From positions 1-50,196 of the forward strand of contig CAZRIP010000013.1 of assembly GCA_964600165.1 (NCBI GenBank): a stretch of DNA of 50,196 nt. Direction: 5' to 3'. Positions 7,623 through 15,146 of the stretch are shown here, piece after piece. The notes under the pieces are model-generated. The model searched no databases. It was given only the letters and a program-made list of their open reading frames with translations, and was not told where the DNA came from. The first letter of the stretch is position 1. Every line of letters begins with the position of its first letter. Origin of the DNA: CAZRIP01 sp964600165 (GTDB lineage: Bacteria; Elusimicrobiota; Elusimicrobia; UBA1565; UBA9628). The translations under genes were made by a program, and so were the position numbers.

Positions 7623-8431
7623 GCTTCTTGCGCGGCCTTACGGCTCTGCTCGAGCGCGACTGGGCCGAGCATTTGAGCTACAAGGCGTCGGTCCTCGTCG
7701 ACGCCGGCGTCGCTCTCGCCCACGTCGTCACTTATTTTTTCATCTCCCGCCTTCTGCCCGCGGGCGCGAGCCCGTACCTCGCGCGTTACGGCGGCTCCTA
7801 TTTCCCCTTCGCGCTCATCGGGATCGCCTTCGCCCAATACCATCGCGCGGCGCTCTCAGGGCTGTCCTCGGCTCTCGCGCGCGAGCAGGACGGAGGCACG
7901 CTCGAACTCATCTGGCTGTCGCCGGCCGGGCTTCCGGGTGTCCTCGCGGCCGGCTGGCTTTGGGAGTTCTTCTGGGTCACGGCGCGCGTCGCGCTGTATC
8001 TGGCGGCCGGCGCCATTCTTTTCGGCGTCGACTTCTCGCGCGCGAGCTTCACGTCCGCGGCGGCGACCTTGTTCTTGACGATGTCTTCGCTCGCCGGCCT
8101 CGGGCTCATGTCGGCCGGATTCCTTCTCGTCTACAAGCGCGGCGATCCGGTCTCGTACCTTCTCGACGGCGCGACGCGACTGCTTTCAGGGGTCTACTTC
8201 CCGGTCGCGCTGCTGCCGGCGTGGCTCGCCGTAGCGTCGAAAGCGCTGCCGTTCACCTTCGCGCTCGAGGCGCTGCGCCGCGCCATCCTCGAGGGCGCGG
8301 GCCTCCGCGGCCTCGGCCTCGAGCTCGGCGTGCTGGCGGGCTGGACCGTCGTCGCGCTGCCGCTCGGCTTGTGGCTCTTCGGCAAGGCGGTGGAGCGCGC
8401 CCGCCGCGACGGAAGCCTCGCCCTGCGCTGA
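7619..8431 (+). CDS. ABC-2 type transporter permease
   Basis: A 270-residue integral membrane protein with about six hydrophobic segments. It has the conserved middle E-Q-D-G-G-T-L-E-L-I-W-L-S-P typical of ABC-2 permeases, and a later L-L-S-G-V-Y-F-P-V-A segment seen in this family. Start ATG overlaps the ATPase stop (ATGA). With the ATPase it would form the export channel for the RiPP or provide self-immunity. Confidence 0.85.
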   Translation: MSFLRGLTALLERDWAEHLSYKASVLVDAGVALAHVVTYFFISRLLPAGASPYLARYGGSYFPFALIGIAFAQYHRAALSGLSSALAREQDGGTLELIWLSPAGLPGVLAAGWLWEFFWVTARVALYLAAGAILFGVDFSRASFTSAAATLFLTMSSLAGLGLMSAGFLLVYKRGDPVSYLLDGATRLLSGVYFPVALLPAWLAVASKALPFTFALEALRRAILEGAGLRGLGLELGVLAGWTVVALPLGLWLFGKAVERARRDGSLALR

Positions 8432-9714
8432 TGAGACGCTGGGTCTTGCTCTTCCTGGTCTCGCGGCTCGCCGTGATGCTGCTCTCAGACCAGAGCAGAC
8501 TTTTTCTGTTCGTCGACGAGGAGCTCTATCGCGGCACGATCGGGCGCCTGCTCGACATCGCTCCCCATATTTCGCTTTTTTCTCTGCGGACCGACGACTT
8601 CAACAGCGGCGCGATGGTCTTCGGCTGGCTCGCGTCGCGGTCGTTCAGGGTGTTCGGGCCGACTGTTTTCGCGCTCAAGCTGATCCCCGTCCTCTGGTTC
8701 ACCGCCGCGCTGTGGTTTTGGCAGGACTTGGCCGAGCGCTTCGCGGGCCGCCGAACGGCGGTCATTTTCTCCGCCTTGTTCGTGTTCAGCCCGCCGAGCT
8801 TCACCGCCTACTCATTGACCGCGATGGGTTTTCACTCCGACACCGTCGCGCTCACGGCCGCGACGCTCTGGCTCTTCTTCAAGCAGACGCGAAGCGAGGC
8901 CGCTGGCTTGGCGCGCGCGGCGGCGCTCGGCTCGCTCGCCGGTTTCTCGCTCTGGTTTTCCTATCATTACGCGCTCACGCTCGCGGCGCTCGCGCTCTAT
9001 TGGCTTTGGCGCGAGCGGAGGATGCCTTCCGGGCGGAGAACGCTCCTCATCGCCGCGGGCTTTCTCGCGGGCTTCTGGCCCTGGCTCGCGCTCAACCTGC
9101 TCGGCGGCGGACAGGGCTGGGTCGTCCACGGCATCCCGGTCTGGTCGCTCTTCCGGCCGCGCGGACAGAATTTCGTCTTCACGCTGTGGGCGACCTCCTT
9201 CGGCGGAGAAAACTGGCCGGCGCCGCTCAAGCGCGCGGCGGACGCGGGCTTCACGCTCGCCTACGCGGCGATCTTGACCTGCGGCCTCATCGCCGCGCGC
9301 CGCCGCGGCCGGCTCCCCGGCGGGCCGCTCGGGCTCGTCGCGCTCCTCTACCTCGTCCTTTTCGCCGCGGCCGCGCAAGCGTGCGCCCTGCAGGAATGGC
9401 GCTATTTCGCGCCGGCTTATCCGTTCGTGCTGTTCTTCGTCGCCGCCTCGCTCGACGGCTTCGGCCGCGCCGGCGCGCCGGCCGCGGCCGCGCTCACCGC
9501 GTTGTCTATCTTCTTCAATTCGTTCCTTCTCTCCCCCTCTCATTCCGGCGAGGCATTGACCTCCCGAGGCTACACCTGGCGCTTCCCGCTCGGCGCCGTC
9601 TGCTTCGAGGCGTCCTCGTGCGCGCGCTATCGCGACGCCGTCGCACCGATCCTGCCTCCCGGCGAGCGGCGCGAACTCGAAGAAGGCGTCGCCGAGCAGC
9701 TCAAGGCTCTGTAA
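8431..9714 (+). CDS. polytopic GT39/ArnT-like glycosyltransferase family protein
   Basis: A 427-residue membrane protein with roughly ten hydrophobic helices. An acidic pair in the first extramembrane loop, F-V-D-E-E-L-Y, lies where GT-C glycosyltransferases (ArnT, protein mannosyltransferases) keep the catalytic Asp/Glu. These enzymes use polyprenyl-phosphate sugars on the outer face of the membrane. It starts one base inside the end of the permease gene and ends the forward transcription unit. Whether it glycosylates the exported peptide or is an unrelated passenger cannot be decided. The family call is from topology and loop motif only. Confidence 0.65.
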   Translation: MRRWVLLFLVSRLAVMLLSDQSRLFLFVDEELYRGTIGRLLDIAPHISLFSLRTDDFNSGAMVFGWLASRSFRVFGPTVFALKLIPVLWFTAALWFWQDLAERFAGRRTAVIFSALFVFSPPSFTAYSLTAMGFHSDTVALTAATLWLFFKQTRSEAAGLARAAALGSLAGFSLWFSYHYALTLAALALYWLWRERRMPSGRRTLLIAAGFLAGFWPWLALNLLGGGQGWVVHGIPVWSLFRPRGQNFVFTLWATSFGGENWPAPLKRAADAGFTLAYAAILTCGLIAARRRGRLPGGPLGLVALLYLVLFAAAAQACALQEWRYFAPAYPFVLFFVAASLDGFGRAGAPAAAALTALSIFFNSFLLSPSHSGEALTSRGYTWRFPLGAVCFEASSCARYRDAVAPILPPGERRELEEGVAEQLKAL

Positions 9715-9747
9715 CGATTCCGAGATACGCGCGGGGCCCCAGCCTGT

Positions 9748-9753
9748 TATAAT
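9748..9753 (+). promoter_or_regulatory. extended -10 promoter of the HD-domain gene
   Basis: A perfect TATAAT with an upstream TG one base away (TG-T-TATAAT), a classic extended -10. The ATG at 9762 lies only eight bases downstream, so the transcript would begin at or next to the start codon. No Shine-Dalgarno sequence is present. Confidence 0.7.
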
Positions 9754-9761
9754 TACTCAGG

Positions 9762-10865
9762 ATGCGGTTTTCGGACCTCAAGAAGAACAAGACGCCCGCG
9801 GCGCCGGCGCCCGTCGCCGCGCCGCCGCCGCCCATCGCCCCGGCGCGGCCGTCGCCGCCGCCGGCCGCGCCCGCGCGCCCTCCCGAACGCCCGCCTGAGC
9901 GCGCCCCCGTCGCTTGGACCAAGGCGCCTCTCGCGCCGGCGCCGGCTCCGGCGCGCGACGACGCGTCCGACCGTTCGGCCGCCCGCGCCGCTTATGGACG
10001 CGCCATCGAGGCCGTCCGCGTCGCCCTGGCCGCCGTCGATTCGGCCGGCTCGGTCGCCGCCGCCGCCGCCGCGAGCCGGGAGCTCGCCGAGCTCGCCGCC
10101 TCAGGCAACTCCGCCCTGCTCGCCTTGACGCAATACGGCACTCCGGACGAGCCGACGGCCGCCCATTCCGTCAACGTCGCGATCCTCTCGGGCCTGCTCG
10201 CTCACGAGCTCGGCTCGAGCGCCTCCGACATCCAGACTCTGGCCCTCGCCGGGCTGCTCCACGATCTCGGGCGCGCGCGCCCATATCGCCTCGCGCTCAA
10301 GACGGTCGCGGCCCCCGAGGCTCAGGCGATCCGCCGGTCCTTGGTCGGCTTGGCGGCGCGCCTGGCCGACAACCCCGATCTCCCCGCCGCGGAGATCGCC
10401 CCGGCGGCCCGCGTCATCTCCCAGCTCCACGCCGAGCGCGTCGGCGGCGTCGAAGCGCAGATCTTGAGCCTTTGCGACGTCTACGACGCCCTCACCCATG
10501 GCTACGACGGCAAGCCCGGTCTCAATCCGGGCGCGGCGTTCAAAGCCCTGAATTCGGTCGCGGGCGGCTGGGAACGGTCCTGCATCAAGGCCTTCCTTCA
10601 GCTGGTTTCGCCCTTCCCCCCGGGCTCGCTGCTCGAGCTGGCCGACGGGCGCGTCGGCTGCGTCATCGCGGTCAACCAGAAAACGCTGACGCGGCCGGTG
10701 ATCGAGGTTTGGGCCGCGAGCGACGGGCGCGAGGTGCTGCCCGGCACGATCATCGATCTCTCGCGCGAGCTCTTGATCGGCATCGCCGGCTCGCCCGACG
10801 ACAAGAGGCTCGCGCTGCCCGCCGTGGCCCGCCGCCTCCCCGCCGCGCGCGTGTGGAACGCGTAA
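9762..10865 (+). CDS. HD domain protein, degenerate HD-GYP type
   Basis: A 367-residue protein. Residues 1-65 are a Pro/Ala-rich, probably disordered tail. An HD domain follows with H-S-V-N at His135, the metal-binding H-D at 167-168 (L-L-H-D-L-G), and a C-terminal block L-S-L-C-D-V-Y-D-A-L-T that is characteristic of HD-GYP proteins. The loop that should carry the GYP triad is missing: H-A-E-R-V-G-G runs directly into the following helix. Canonical HD-GYP enzymes hydrolyse cyclic di-GMP. Loss of GYP makes that activity doubtful, but the HD metal residues remain. No membrane segment or receiver is fused. Confidence 0.8.
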   Translation: MRFSDLKKNKTPAAPAPVAAPPPPIAPARPSPPPAAPARPPERPPERAPVAWTKAPLAPAPAPARDDASDRSAARAAYGRAIEAVRVALAAVDSAGSVAAAAAASRELAELAASGNSALLALTQYGTPDEPTAAHSVNVAILSGLLAHELGSSASDIQTLALAGLLHDLGRARPYRLALKTVAAPEAQAIRRSLVGLAARLADNPDLPAAEIAPAARVISQLHAERVGGVEAQILSLCDVYDALTHGYDGKPGLNPGAAFKALNSVAGGWERSCIKAFLQLVSPFPPGSLLELADGRVGCVIAVNQKTLTRPVIEVWAASDGREVLPGTIIDLSRELLIGIAGSPDDKRLALPAVARRLPAARVWNA

Positions 10866-10878
10866 TCCGGCCTCGGCC

Positions 10879-11313
10879 ATGAAAGTCCTGTTCATCTGCG
10901 AAGGGAACCTCTGCCGCAGCGTCATGGCGGAGAAGCTCTTCGAGGCCTCGATGCGCCGCCGCGGAAAACCCGCGGAGGCCCGATCCTGCGGCTTGGCCGC
11001 GGCGACCCGTTTGGCCGTCCCTTCGGAAGTCCGCGCGATCCTCAAACAAGCCGGCGTGCCCGCCTTCGAGCACCAAGCGACGCCGATCGACCAGAACCTG
11101 CTCGATTGGGCCGACGTCGCGATCACGATGACCGAGGTTCAGCTCGAAGCCGTCCAGGATCGATTCCCGAAGTCCGCAGGCAAGGTCGCCTTGCTCCGGG
11201 AAAAGGCCGGGTTCCCGGACTTCGACGTCGAAGACCCTTTCGGCCGGACGGAAGCCGACTATCGCGCCTGCGCCGCGCGCATCGCCGCGTCGATCGAGCG
11301 CCTGGCCGCCTAG
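10879..11313 (+). CDS. low-molecular-weight protein tyrosine phosphatase family
   Basis: A 144-residue protein of the LMW-PTP/arsenate reductase fold. The phosphate-binding loop C-X5-R is Cys7 to Arg13 (C-E-G-N-L-C-R-S) at the extreme N-terminus, and the general acid Asp119 is in D-P-F-G. Members dephosphorylate phosphotyrosine or reduce arsenate. The DPFG motif favours phosphatase activity. It starts 13 bases after the HD gene and is probably co-transcribed. Its TAG stop shares a CTAG with the stop of the convergent Nudix gene. Confidence 0.88.
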   Translation: MKVLFICEGNLCRSVMAEKLFEASMRRRGKPAEARSCGLAAATRLAVPSEVRAILKQAGVPAFEHQATPIDQNLLDWADVAITMTEVQLEAVQDRFPKSAGKVALLREKAGFPDFDVEDPFGRTEADYRACAARIAASIERLAA

Positions 11314-11729
11314 CCAAGCAAGGACGGCAGGCGGCGCGCGAACTCGAGGTCCGACGGGAACATCTCGTCGGTCGGAATCTCGCCGAGTCCGGCCCAGAAG
11401 AGGCTGATCACGTCGTCGTCGTTGCCGCCCTCGCGAAGCTTCCCGCCTCGCTCCTCGACGAGCCAATAGAGGCTCACGATCTGCATGGGCGCGTGCGTGG
11501 AGACGTGGGCGGTCTCGCTGGCGTAGAGCACGCGCACGGGCTCGATCGCGAGGCCCGTCTCCTCGACGTACTCGCGCCGCAGCGCCTCGATCGGCCCCTC
11601 GCCGAGCTCCACGCCCCCGCCCGGGAAGTTGACGAACTCGCGGTCGATGAAGCGGCTGCGGGTGAGCAGCACTTTTTCGCCGCGGCGAAGGACGCCGTAG
11701 ATGCGCGGGCTGAAGCGCTCGGGCTTCAT
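11310..11729 (-). CDS. Nudix hydrolase
   Basis: A 139-residue Nudix protein with the full box G-X5-E-X7-R-E-U-X-E-E-X-G-U at residues 38-60 (Gly38, Glu44, Arg52, Glu53, Glu56, Glu57, Gly59). Such enzymes hydrolyse nucleoside diphosphates linked to another group, for example oxidised dNTPs or ADP-ribose. The substrate cannot be read from the sequence. The ATG is preceded by a promoter whose -10 ends six bases away, and there is no ribosome site. Confidence 0.88.
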   Translation of the reverse strand: MKPERFSPRIYGVLRRGEKVLLTRSRFIDREFVNFPGGGVELGEGPIEALRREYVEETGLAIEPVRVLYASETAHVSTHAPMQIVSLYWLVEERGGKLREGGNDDDVISLFWAGLGEIPTDEMFPSDLEFARRLPSLLG

Positions 11730-11735
11730 GGCAGG

Positions 11736-11764
11736 ATTCTAGCGCTTGGAGACGCGCGCTACAA
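11736..11764 (-). promoter_or_regulatory. promoter of the Nudix gene
   Basis: On the reverse strand, -35 TTGTAG (11759-11764), a 17-base spacer and -10 TAGAAT (11736-11741) precede the ATG at 11729 by six bases. The -35 overlaps the stop codon of the upstream Mut7-C gene. Predicted transcription starts at or within a base or two of the ATG. Confidence 0.65.
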
Positions 11765-12193
11765 TCCCAGCGCTTGTAGCTTTTTTATCGCGCGCTCCGT
11801 GTGCGTGCCGTTCCAATACATGCGAGCGCACTTAGGGCAGCGAAAGAACGGCGTGCGCAGCTCGCGCACGAGGGGCGGCACGAGCGGCAGCGCCTGCTCG
11901 CGAGGGAGCTCCGAGAGCGGCTCGTTGCAGTAGGTGCAGCGCGAGAAGAGGCGGGCGCGGTCGAGCTTGAGCCCCGCCTCGCGCGCGACGAGCGTGAGCT
12001 GGTCCTCGAAGCGCTGGGAGCGGATCACGATCATCTTAAGGCCCTGGACCGCGGGGATTTCGGTGTCGCGCGTGAGGAAGATCCGCCGCTCGCGATGCGC
12101 CTGCTCGAGGAGCTCTAGGTCGGAGAGGCCGGCTTCGCCGTAGCGCGCGTCGTAGCCGAGGATGAGCAGCCAGCGCGCGAGCTTGCCGAGCAT
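11759..12193 (-). CDS. Mut7-C domain protein (PIN-like RNase fold plus zinc ribbon)
   Basis: A 144-residue protein matching the Mut7-C family. It begins M-L-G-K-L-A-R-W-L-L-I-L-G-Y-D, has the conserved L-T-R-D block, and ends in a zinc ribbon with Cys86/Cys89 and Cys119/Cys122. Family members have a PIN-like nuclease fold. The usual N-terminal strand F-L-A-D, which contributes an active-site Asp, is encoded in frame just upstream of this ATG (codons around 12194-12211). No ATG, GTG or TTG lies before it and an in-frame TGA follows at 12254-12256, so the true start is uncertain: either a non-standard start or a damaged 5' end. Confidence 0.8.
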   Translation of the reverse strand: MLGKLARWLLILGYDARYGEAGLSDLELLEQAHRERRIFLTRDTEIPAVQGLKMIVIRSQRFEDQLTLVAREAGLKLDRARLFSRCTYCNEPLSELPREQALPLVPPLVRELRTPFFRCPKCARMYWNGTHTERAIKKLQALGL

Positions 12194-12273
12194 GTTGTCG
12201 GCGAGGAAGCGCGGCGGCGGCGAGGCTGGATCTTGCGTGGCGGGCCGATTAAATCATTTGAGACGGCGGCGGC

Positions 12274-12663
12274 TCAACGGCGAAGGCCCGTCAGCTGCTC
12301 GACCTTCATCTCCAGGAAGGGAATGACGAGCGGCTTGCAGATGAAGTCGCGCGCTCCTTCATGCACGATCAGCTTCATCTGCCTCTCGCTCACGCGATCG
12401 CCCATGGCGAGGATGTCCGCCTGAGGCTCGACCTCGAGAATCTCCCGCAAGACCAAAAGGCCGTCGACGCGCGGCAACCGGATGTCCAAGAGGACCAAGT
12501 CGGGGCGGTTCTTCTCGAATTTCTCGAGCGCTTCGCCTCCGTCGCGCGCGGTGAGCACCTCAAAGCCTCCCGCGGCGAAGCGCTGGGTCAAGTCCGCCAG
12601 CAGTTCCCCGTCGTCGTCGACGATGAGGAGCGCGGGGCTGGGCACGGTGGAACGAGGTCTCAT
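12274..12663 (-). CDS. stand-alone response regulator receiver
   Basis: A 129-residue single receiver domain. The acidic pocket is I-V-D-D-D at residues 14-18, the phosphoacceptor is Asp60 in L-L-D-I-R, and the conserved Lys is Lys110 in I-C-K-P. The Thr/Ser switch position after strand 4 reads I-L-A-M-G-D, so the usual hydroxyl residue is absent. There is no output domain. I chose the ATG at 12663, directly preceded by AAGGGAG, over the longer frame from 12699. No histidine kinase is nearby. Confidence 0.85.
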   Translation of the reverse strand: MRPRSTVPSPALLIVDDDGELLADLTQRFAAGGFEVLTARDGGEALEKFEKNRPDLVLLDIRLPRVDGLLVLREILEVEPQADILAMGDRVSERQMKLIVHEGARDFICKPLVIPFLEMKVEQLTGLRR

Positions 12664-12738
12664 CTCCCTTACTATGCTCCGCCGCGCCGTTTCCCGCAAG
12701 GCCGCGGATGTCAGGAACTGTCAAGCGTGGACAGCGGT

Positions 12739-13680
12739 CTATTCCACCTTCACCTCGGCCTCGACGGACATCCCCGGACCCAGCAATCGGCCGGTCGCCG
12801 GAATCTCGTCGAGGACGATCTTGACCGGCATGCGCTGCACGATCTTGACGAAGTTTCCCGTCGCGTTCTCCGGCGGCAGCAGGCTGAAGCGCGCGCCCGT
12901 GCCGGCCTGCAGGCTGTCGACGTGCCCGCGGAGCTTTCCAGGATACGCGTCCACCTTGACCTCGGCGCGCTGGCCCGCGCGCATGTCGCGCAGCTGCGTT
13001 TCCTTGAAATTCGCGACGACCCAGACGTCGGTCGGCACGAGCGCGAGCAGAGGCTGGCCGACGGAGACGAACGCGCCGGCCTCGACGGACTTGCGCGTCA
13101 CGCGCCCGTCCTGCGGCGCGACGATCTTGGTGTAGGACAAGTCGAGCTCGGACTGCCGCAGGCGCGCCTGCGCCTCGTCGAGCGCGGCCCGCGCGGCTTG
13201 GGCGTCTGCCAGCGCGTGGTCCACGCTCTGGCGCGAGGCCTCGCGGCGCTCGAAAAGCGCCTGATAGCGCTTCGCGTCGAGCTCGGTCTTGCGCGCGGAG
13301 GCCTGCGCCCCGGCGACCGCCGCCCGCGCGTCGTCGAGCTTGGTCTGATAATCCTGAGGCTCGAGCTCGGCCAGGACGTCGCCTTTCTTGACGAGCCGGT
13401 TGTCGTCGACGAGCACGCGCAGGACGTGGCCCTGAACCTTCGGGCTCACCGGAGCGACGTGCGCCTCGATGAACGCGTCGTCGGTGGCGACCCAGCCGCT
13501 CGTCGCGGCCCACCAGCCGGCGCCGGCGAGCAGCGCGACGACGGCGGCCGCGACGATGGCCTTGGTCCGATTGGAGAGGCCCGCCTTCTCCCGCGCCGCC
13601 GCCTGGGCGCGCGTCTTGACGAACTTCGAGGCGTCCGCCGCCTCGCCGGCTCCGTTCAACGTCTGGACCGCGTTTTCCAT
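12739..13680 (-). CDS. EmrA/HlyD-type periplasmic adaptor of a multidrug pump
   Basis: A 313-residue membrane fusion protein. A single membrane anchor lies near residues 40-60, followed by the EmrA signature T-D-D-A-F-I-E-A and V-S-P-K-V-Q-G-H-V, a biotinyl-lipoyl-like half, an alpha-helical hairpin rich in Ala/Gln/Arg, and the second lipoyl half with V-A-P-Q-D-G-R-V. It links the inner-membrane transporter at 15147 to the outer-membrane channel at 13700. The chosen ATG has GGAAAGG a few bases before it; an in-frame ATG 15 bases upstream is less well placed. Last gene of the pump operon. Confidence 0.88.
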   Translation of the reverse strand: MENAVQTLNGAGEAADASKFVKTRAQAAAREKAGLSNRTKAIVAAAVVALLAGAGWWAATSGWVATDDAFIEAHVAPVSPKVQGHVLRVLVDDNRLVKKGDVLAELEPQDYQTKLDDARAAVAGAQASARKTELDAKRYQALFERREASRQSVDHALADAQAARAALDEAQARLRQSELDLSYTKIVAPQDGRVTRKSVEAGAFVSVGQPLLALVPTDVWVVANFKETQLRDMRAGQRAEVKVDAYPGKLRGHVDSLQAGTGARFSLLPPENATGNFVKIVQRMPVKIVLDEIPATGRLLGPGMSVEAEVKVE

Positions 13681-13699
13681 TTTCCTTTCCCCCATGTGA

Positions 13700-15010
13700 T
13701 TACAGCTTGAAGCCGCGCGCCGCCCCGAGCGCGGCGGCCAGATCGATGCGCGCGTCCTGATCACCCGCCAGCGACGAGACGAAGGCGCTGCGCGCTTGAG
13801 CGAGCTCCGCCTGCGCCGTCACGACGGCGACGTTGTCGCCCGTGCCGGCCTCGTAGCGGTCCTCGGCCATCTTGAGCTCCTGCTCGGCGAGCCCGCGCGT
13901 CTGCTCGGCCGCGGAGACCTGCTTTTCCGCCTCCGTGAGGTGCTCGTAGGCGAGCCGCACGTCCTCCTCGACTTGAACGAGCACGTCGGAAAGCCGGGCC
14001 TCGGAGCGCGAGCGCTCGGCGCGCGCGGCGTCGACGCGGCCTTGGATGAGGCCGCCCGAGAAGATCGGCACCGAGAGCCCGGCGCCGACGGCGCCCGCCG
14101 CGCGCGCCCCGCCGTCGGGCTCGTTGCCGCTCAGGCCGACGGCGGCCAAGGCCGAGATCGTCGGAGCGCTCTCGGCCCGCGCCGCCGAGACGAGCAGGCC
14201 GTCCTCGCGCGCCCGCTCGCGCGCCGCCGCCGCCTCGGGCCGCGCGTCGCGGGCCCGGGCCAGCGCGGACTCGAGCGGCTCGACGGCCGCCGGAGACGTC
14301 GAAAGATCGTCGGCGAAGGCCAGCTCCTCGCCGAGCGGCCAGCCGGCGACCCGCGAAAGTCGGATCGCCGCGTCGCGCTCGGCCACCTGGGCTTGGAGCA
14401 GCTCCACGGCCGCGGCCGCGGCGCGCGTCTGGGCGCGCACGACGTCGACGCCCGTCGCCGTCCCTTCCTTCTCCTGGTCCGCCGCCTGAGAGAGCAGCCG
14501 CCGGGCGAGCTCGTCGTCCGCTTTCGCGGCGGCGACGGACCTGCGCGCTCTCAGCGCCTCCACGTAGGACAAGGCCGCGGCGGCCGAGACCTGCTCGCGC
14601 GCCGCCTCCTCTTGCCTCGCCGCGAACTCTTTTCCCGCGCCGGCGGCGCGGACTCTGTCGATCGCGGAAAGGTCGAAGAGCGTCTGCGAAAGGCTCAGCC
14701 GCGCGTCGAAGCTGTTGAAGGGCCCGATCAGCGCGGGGATCGGCCCGCCGCTCAGGCCCTGCGCCGCGAGGTTCTCGCGCAGCACGCGGCCTTGAGACGC
14801 CGTGCCGAGCACGCTCGGCAACAGCGACGACGCGGCTTGGAGCGCCTGCGCCCGCGCCGCCTCGGTGTCGGCCTTGGCGAGCTTGGCGGTGAGGTTGGTT
14901 TCGATCGCCGCGTCGATCGCGTCGCGCACGCCGACGGTCCGCGCGGCCTCGGCGCGGACGGCGCCGAAGAAGAGCGCCGCCGCGGCCGCGGCCATAAAGT
15001 GAGGCTTCAC
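13700..15010 (-). CDS. TolC-like outer membrane efflux channel
   Basis: A protein of about 436 residues with two outer membrane efflux repeats: long Ala/Glu/Arg-rich helices, S-L-S-Q-T-L-F-D-L-S-A in the first half, and V-P-I-F-S-G-G-L-I-Q-G-R-V in the second. I propose a GTG start at 15010 giving M-K-P-H-F followed by an Ala-rich hydrophobic stretch and A-E-A, a good signal peptide. A longer frame from an ATG at 15136 has a good AGAGG site but would bury this signal under 42 residues and run through an operator-like sequence. An ATG at 14995 would lack the positive N-region. The start remains uncertain; the family does not. Confidence 0.82.
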   Translation of the reverse strand: MKPHFMAAAAAALFFGAVRAEAARTVGVRDAIDAAIETNLTAKLAKADTEAARAQALQAASSLLPSVLGTASQGRVLRENLAAQGLSGGPIPALIGPFNSFDARLSLSQTLFDLSAIDRVRAAGAGKEFAARQEEAAREQVSAAAALSYVEALRARRSVAAAKADDELARRLLSQAADQEKEGTATGVDVVRAQTRAAAAAVELLQAQVAERDAAIRLSRVAGWPLGEELAFADDLSTSPAAVEPLESALARARDARPEAAAARERAREDGLLVSAARAESAPTISALAAVGLSGNEPDGGARAAGAVGAGLSVPIFSGGLIQGRVDAARAERSRSEARLSDVLVQVEEDVRLAYEHLTEAEKQVSAAEQTRGLAEQELKMAEDRYEAGTGDNVAVVTAQAELAQARSAFVSSLAGDQDARIDLAAALGAARGFKL

Positions 15011-15019
15011 TAACTTATT
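14998..15019 (-). promoter_or_regulatory. TetR operator copy upstream of the TolC-like gene
   Basis: A 22-base element with the inverted repeat TTAGTGA-N4-TCACT. It matches the element before the EmrB-like gene at 18 of 22 positions. Both copies also share a run of seven T followed by G just upstream. It overlaps the proposed GTG start, so a bound regulator would block transcription or translation start. Assignment to the neighbouring TetR protein is an inference from position and repetition. Confidence 0.65.
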
Positions 15020-15146
15020 CGCGCCAAAAAAAGCGCGGATGGTGGAGTCCCGCCCCCACACGTAGGCGGCGGGCGCGGCTCCCGGCGCCGGGACCGCTCC
15101 CTTTTGAAGCGACTCTTCGATCGACGGTCTGGTCATAACACCTCTG

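Noticed and set aside
15011..15136. Longer TolC-like protein starting at the ATG at 15136
   Set aside because: It has a good ribosome site, but would place a hydrophilic 42-residue extension before the signal peptide and translate through the operator; kept as an alternative only.
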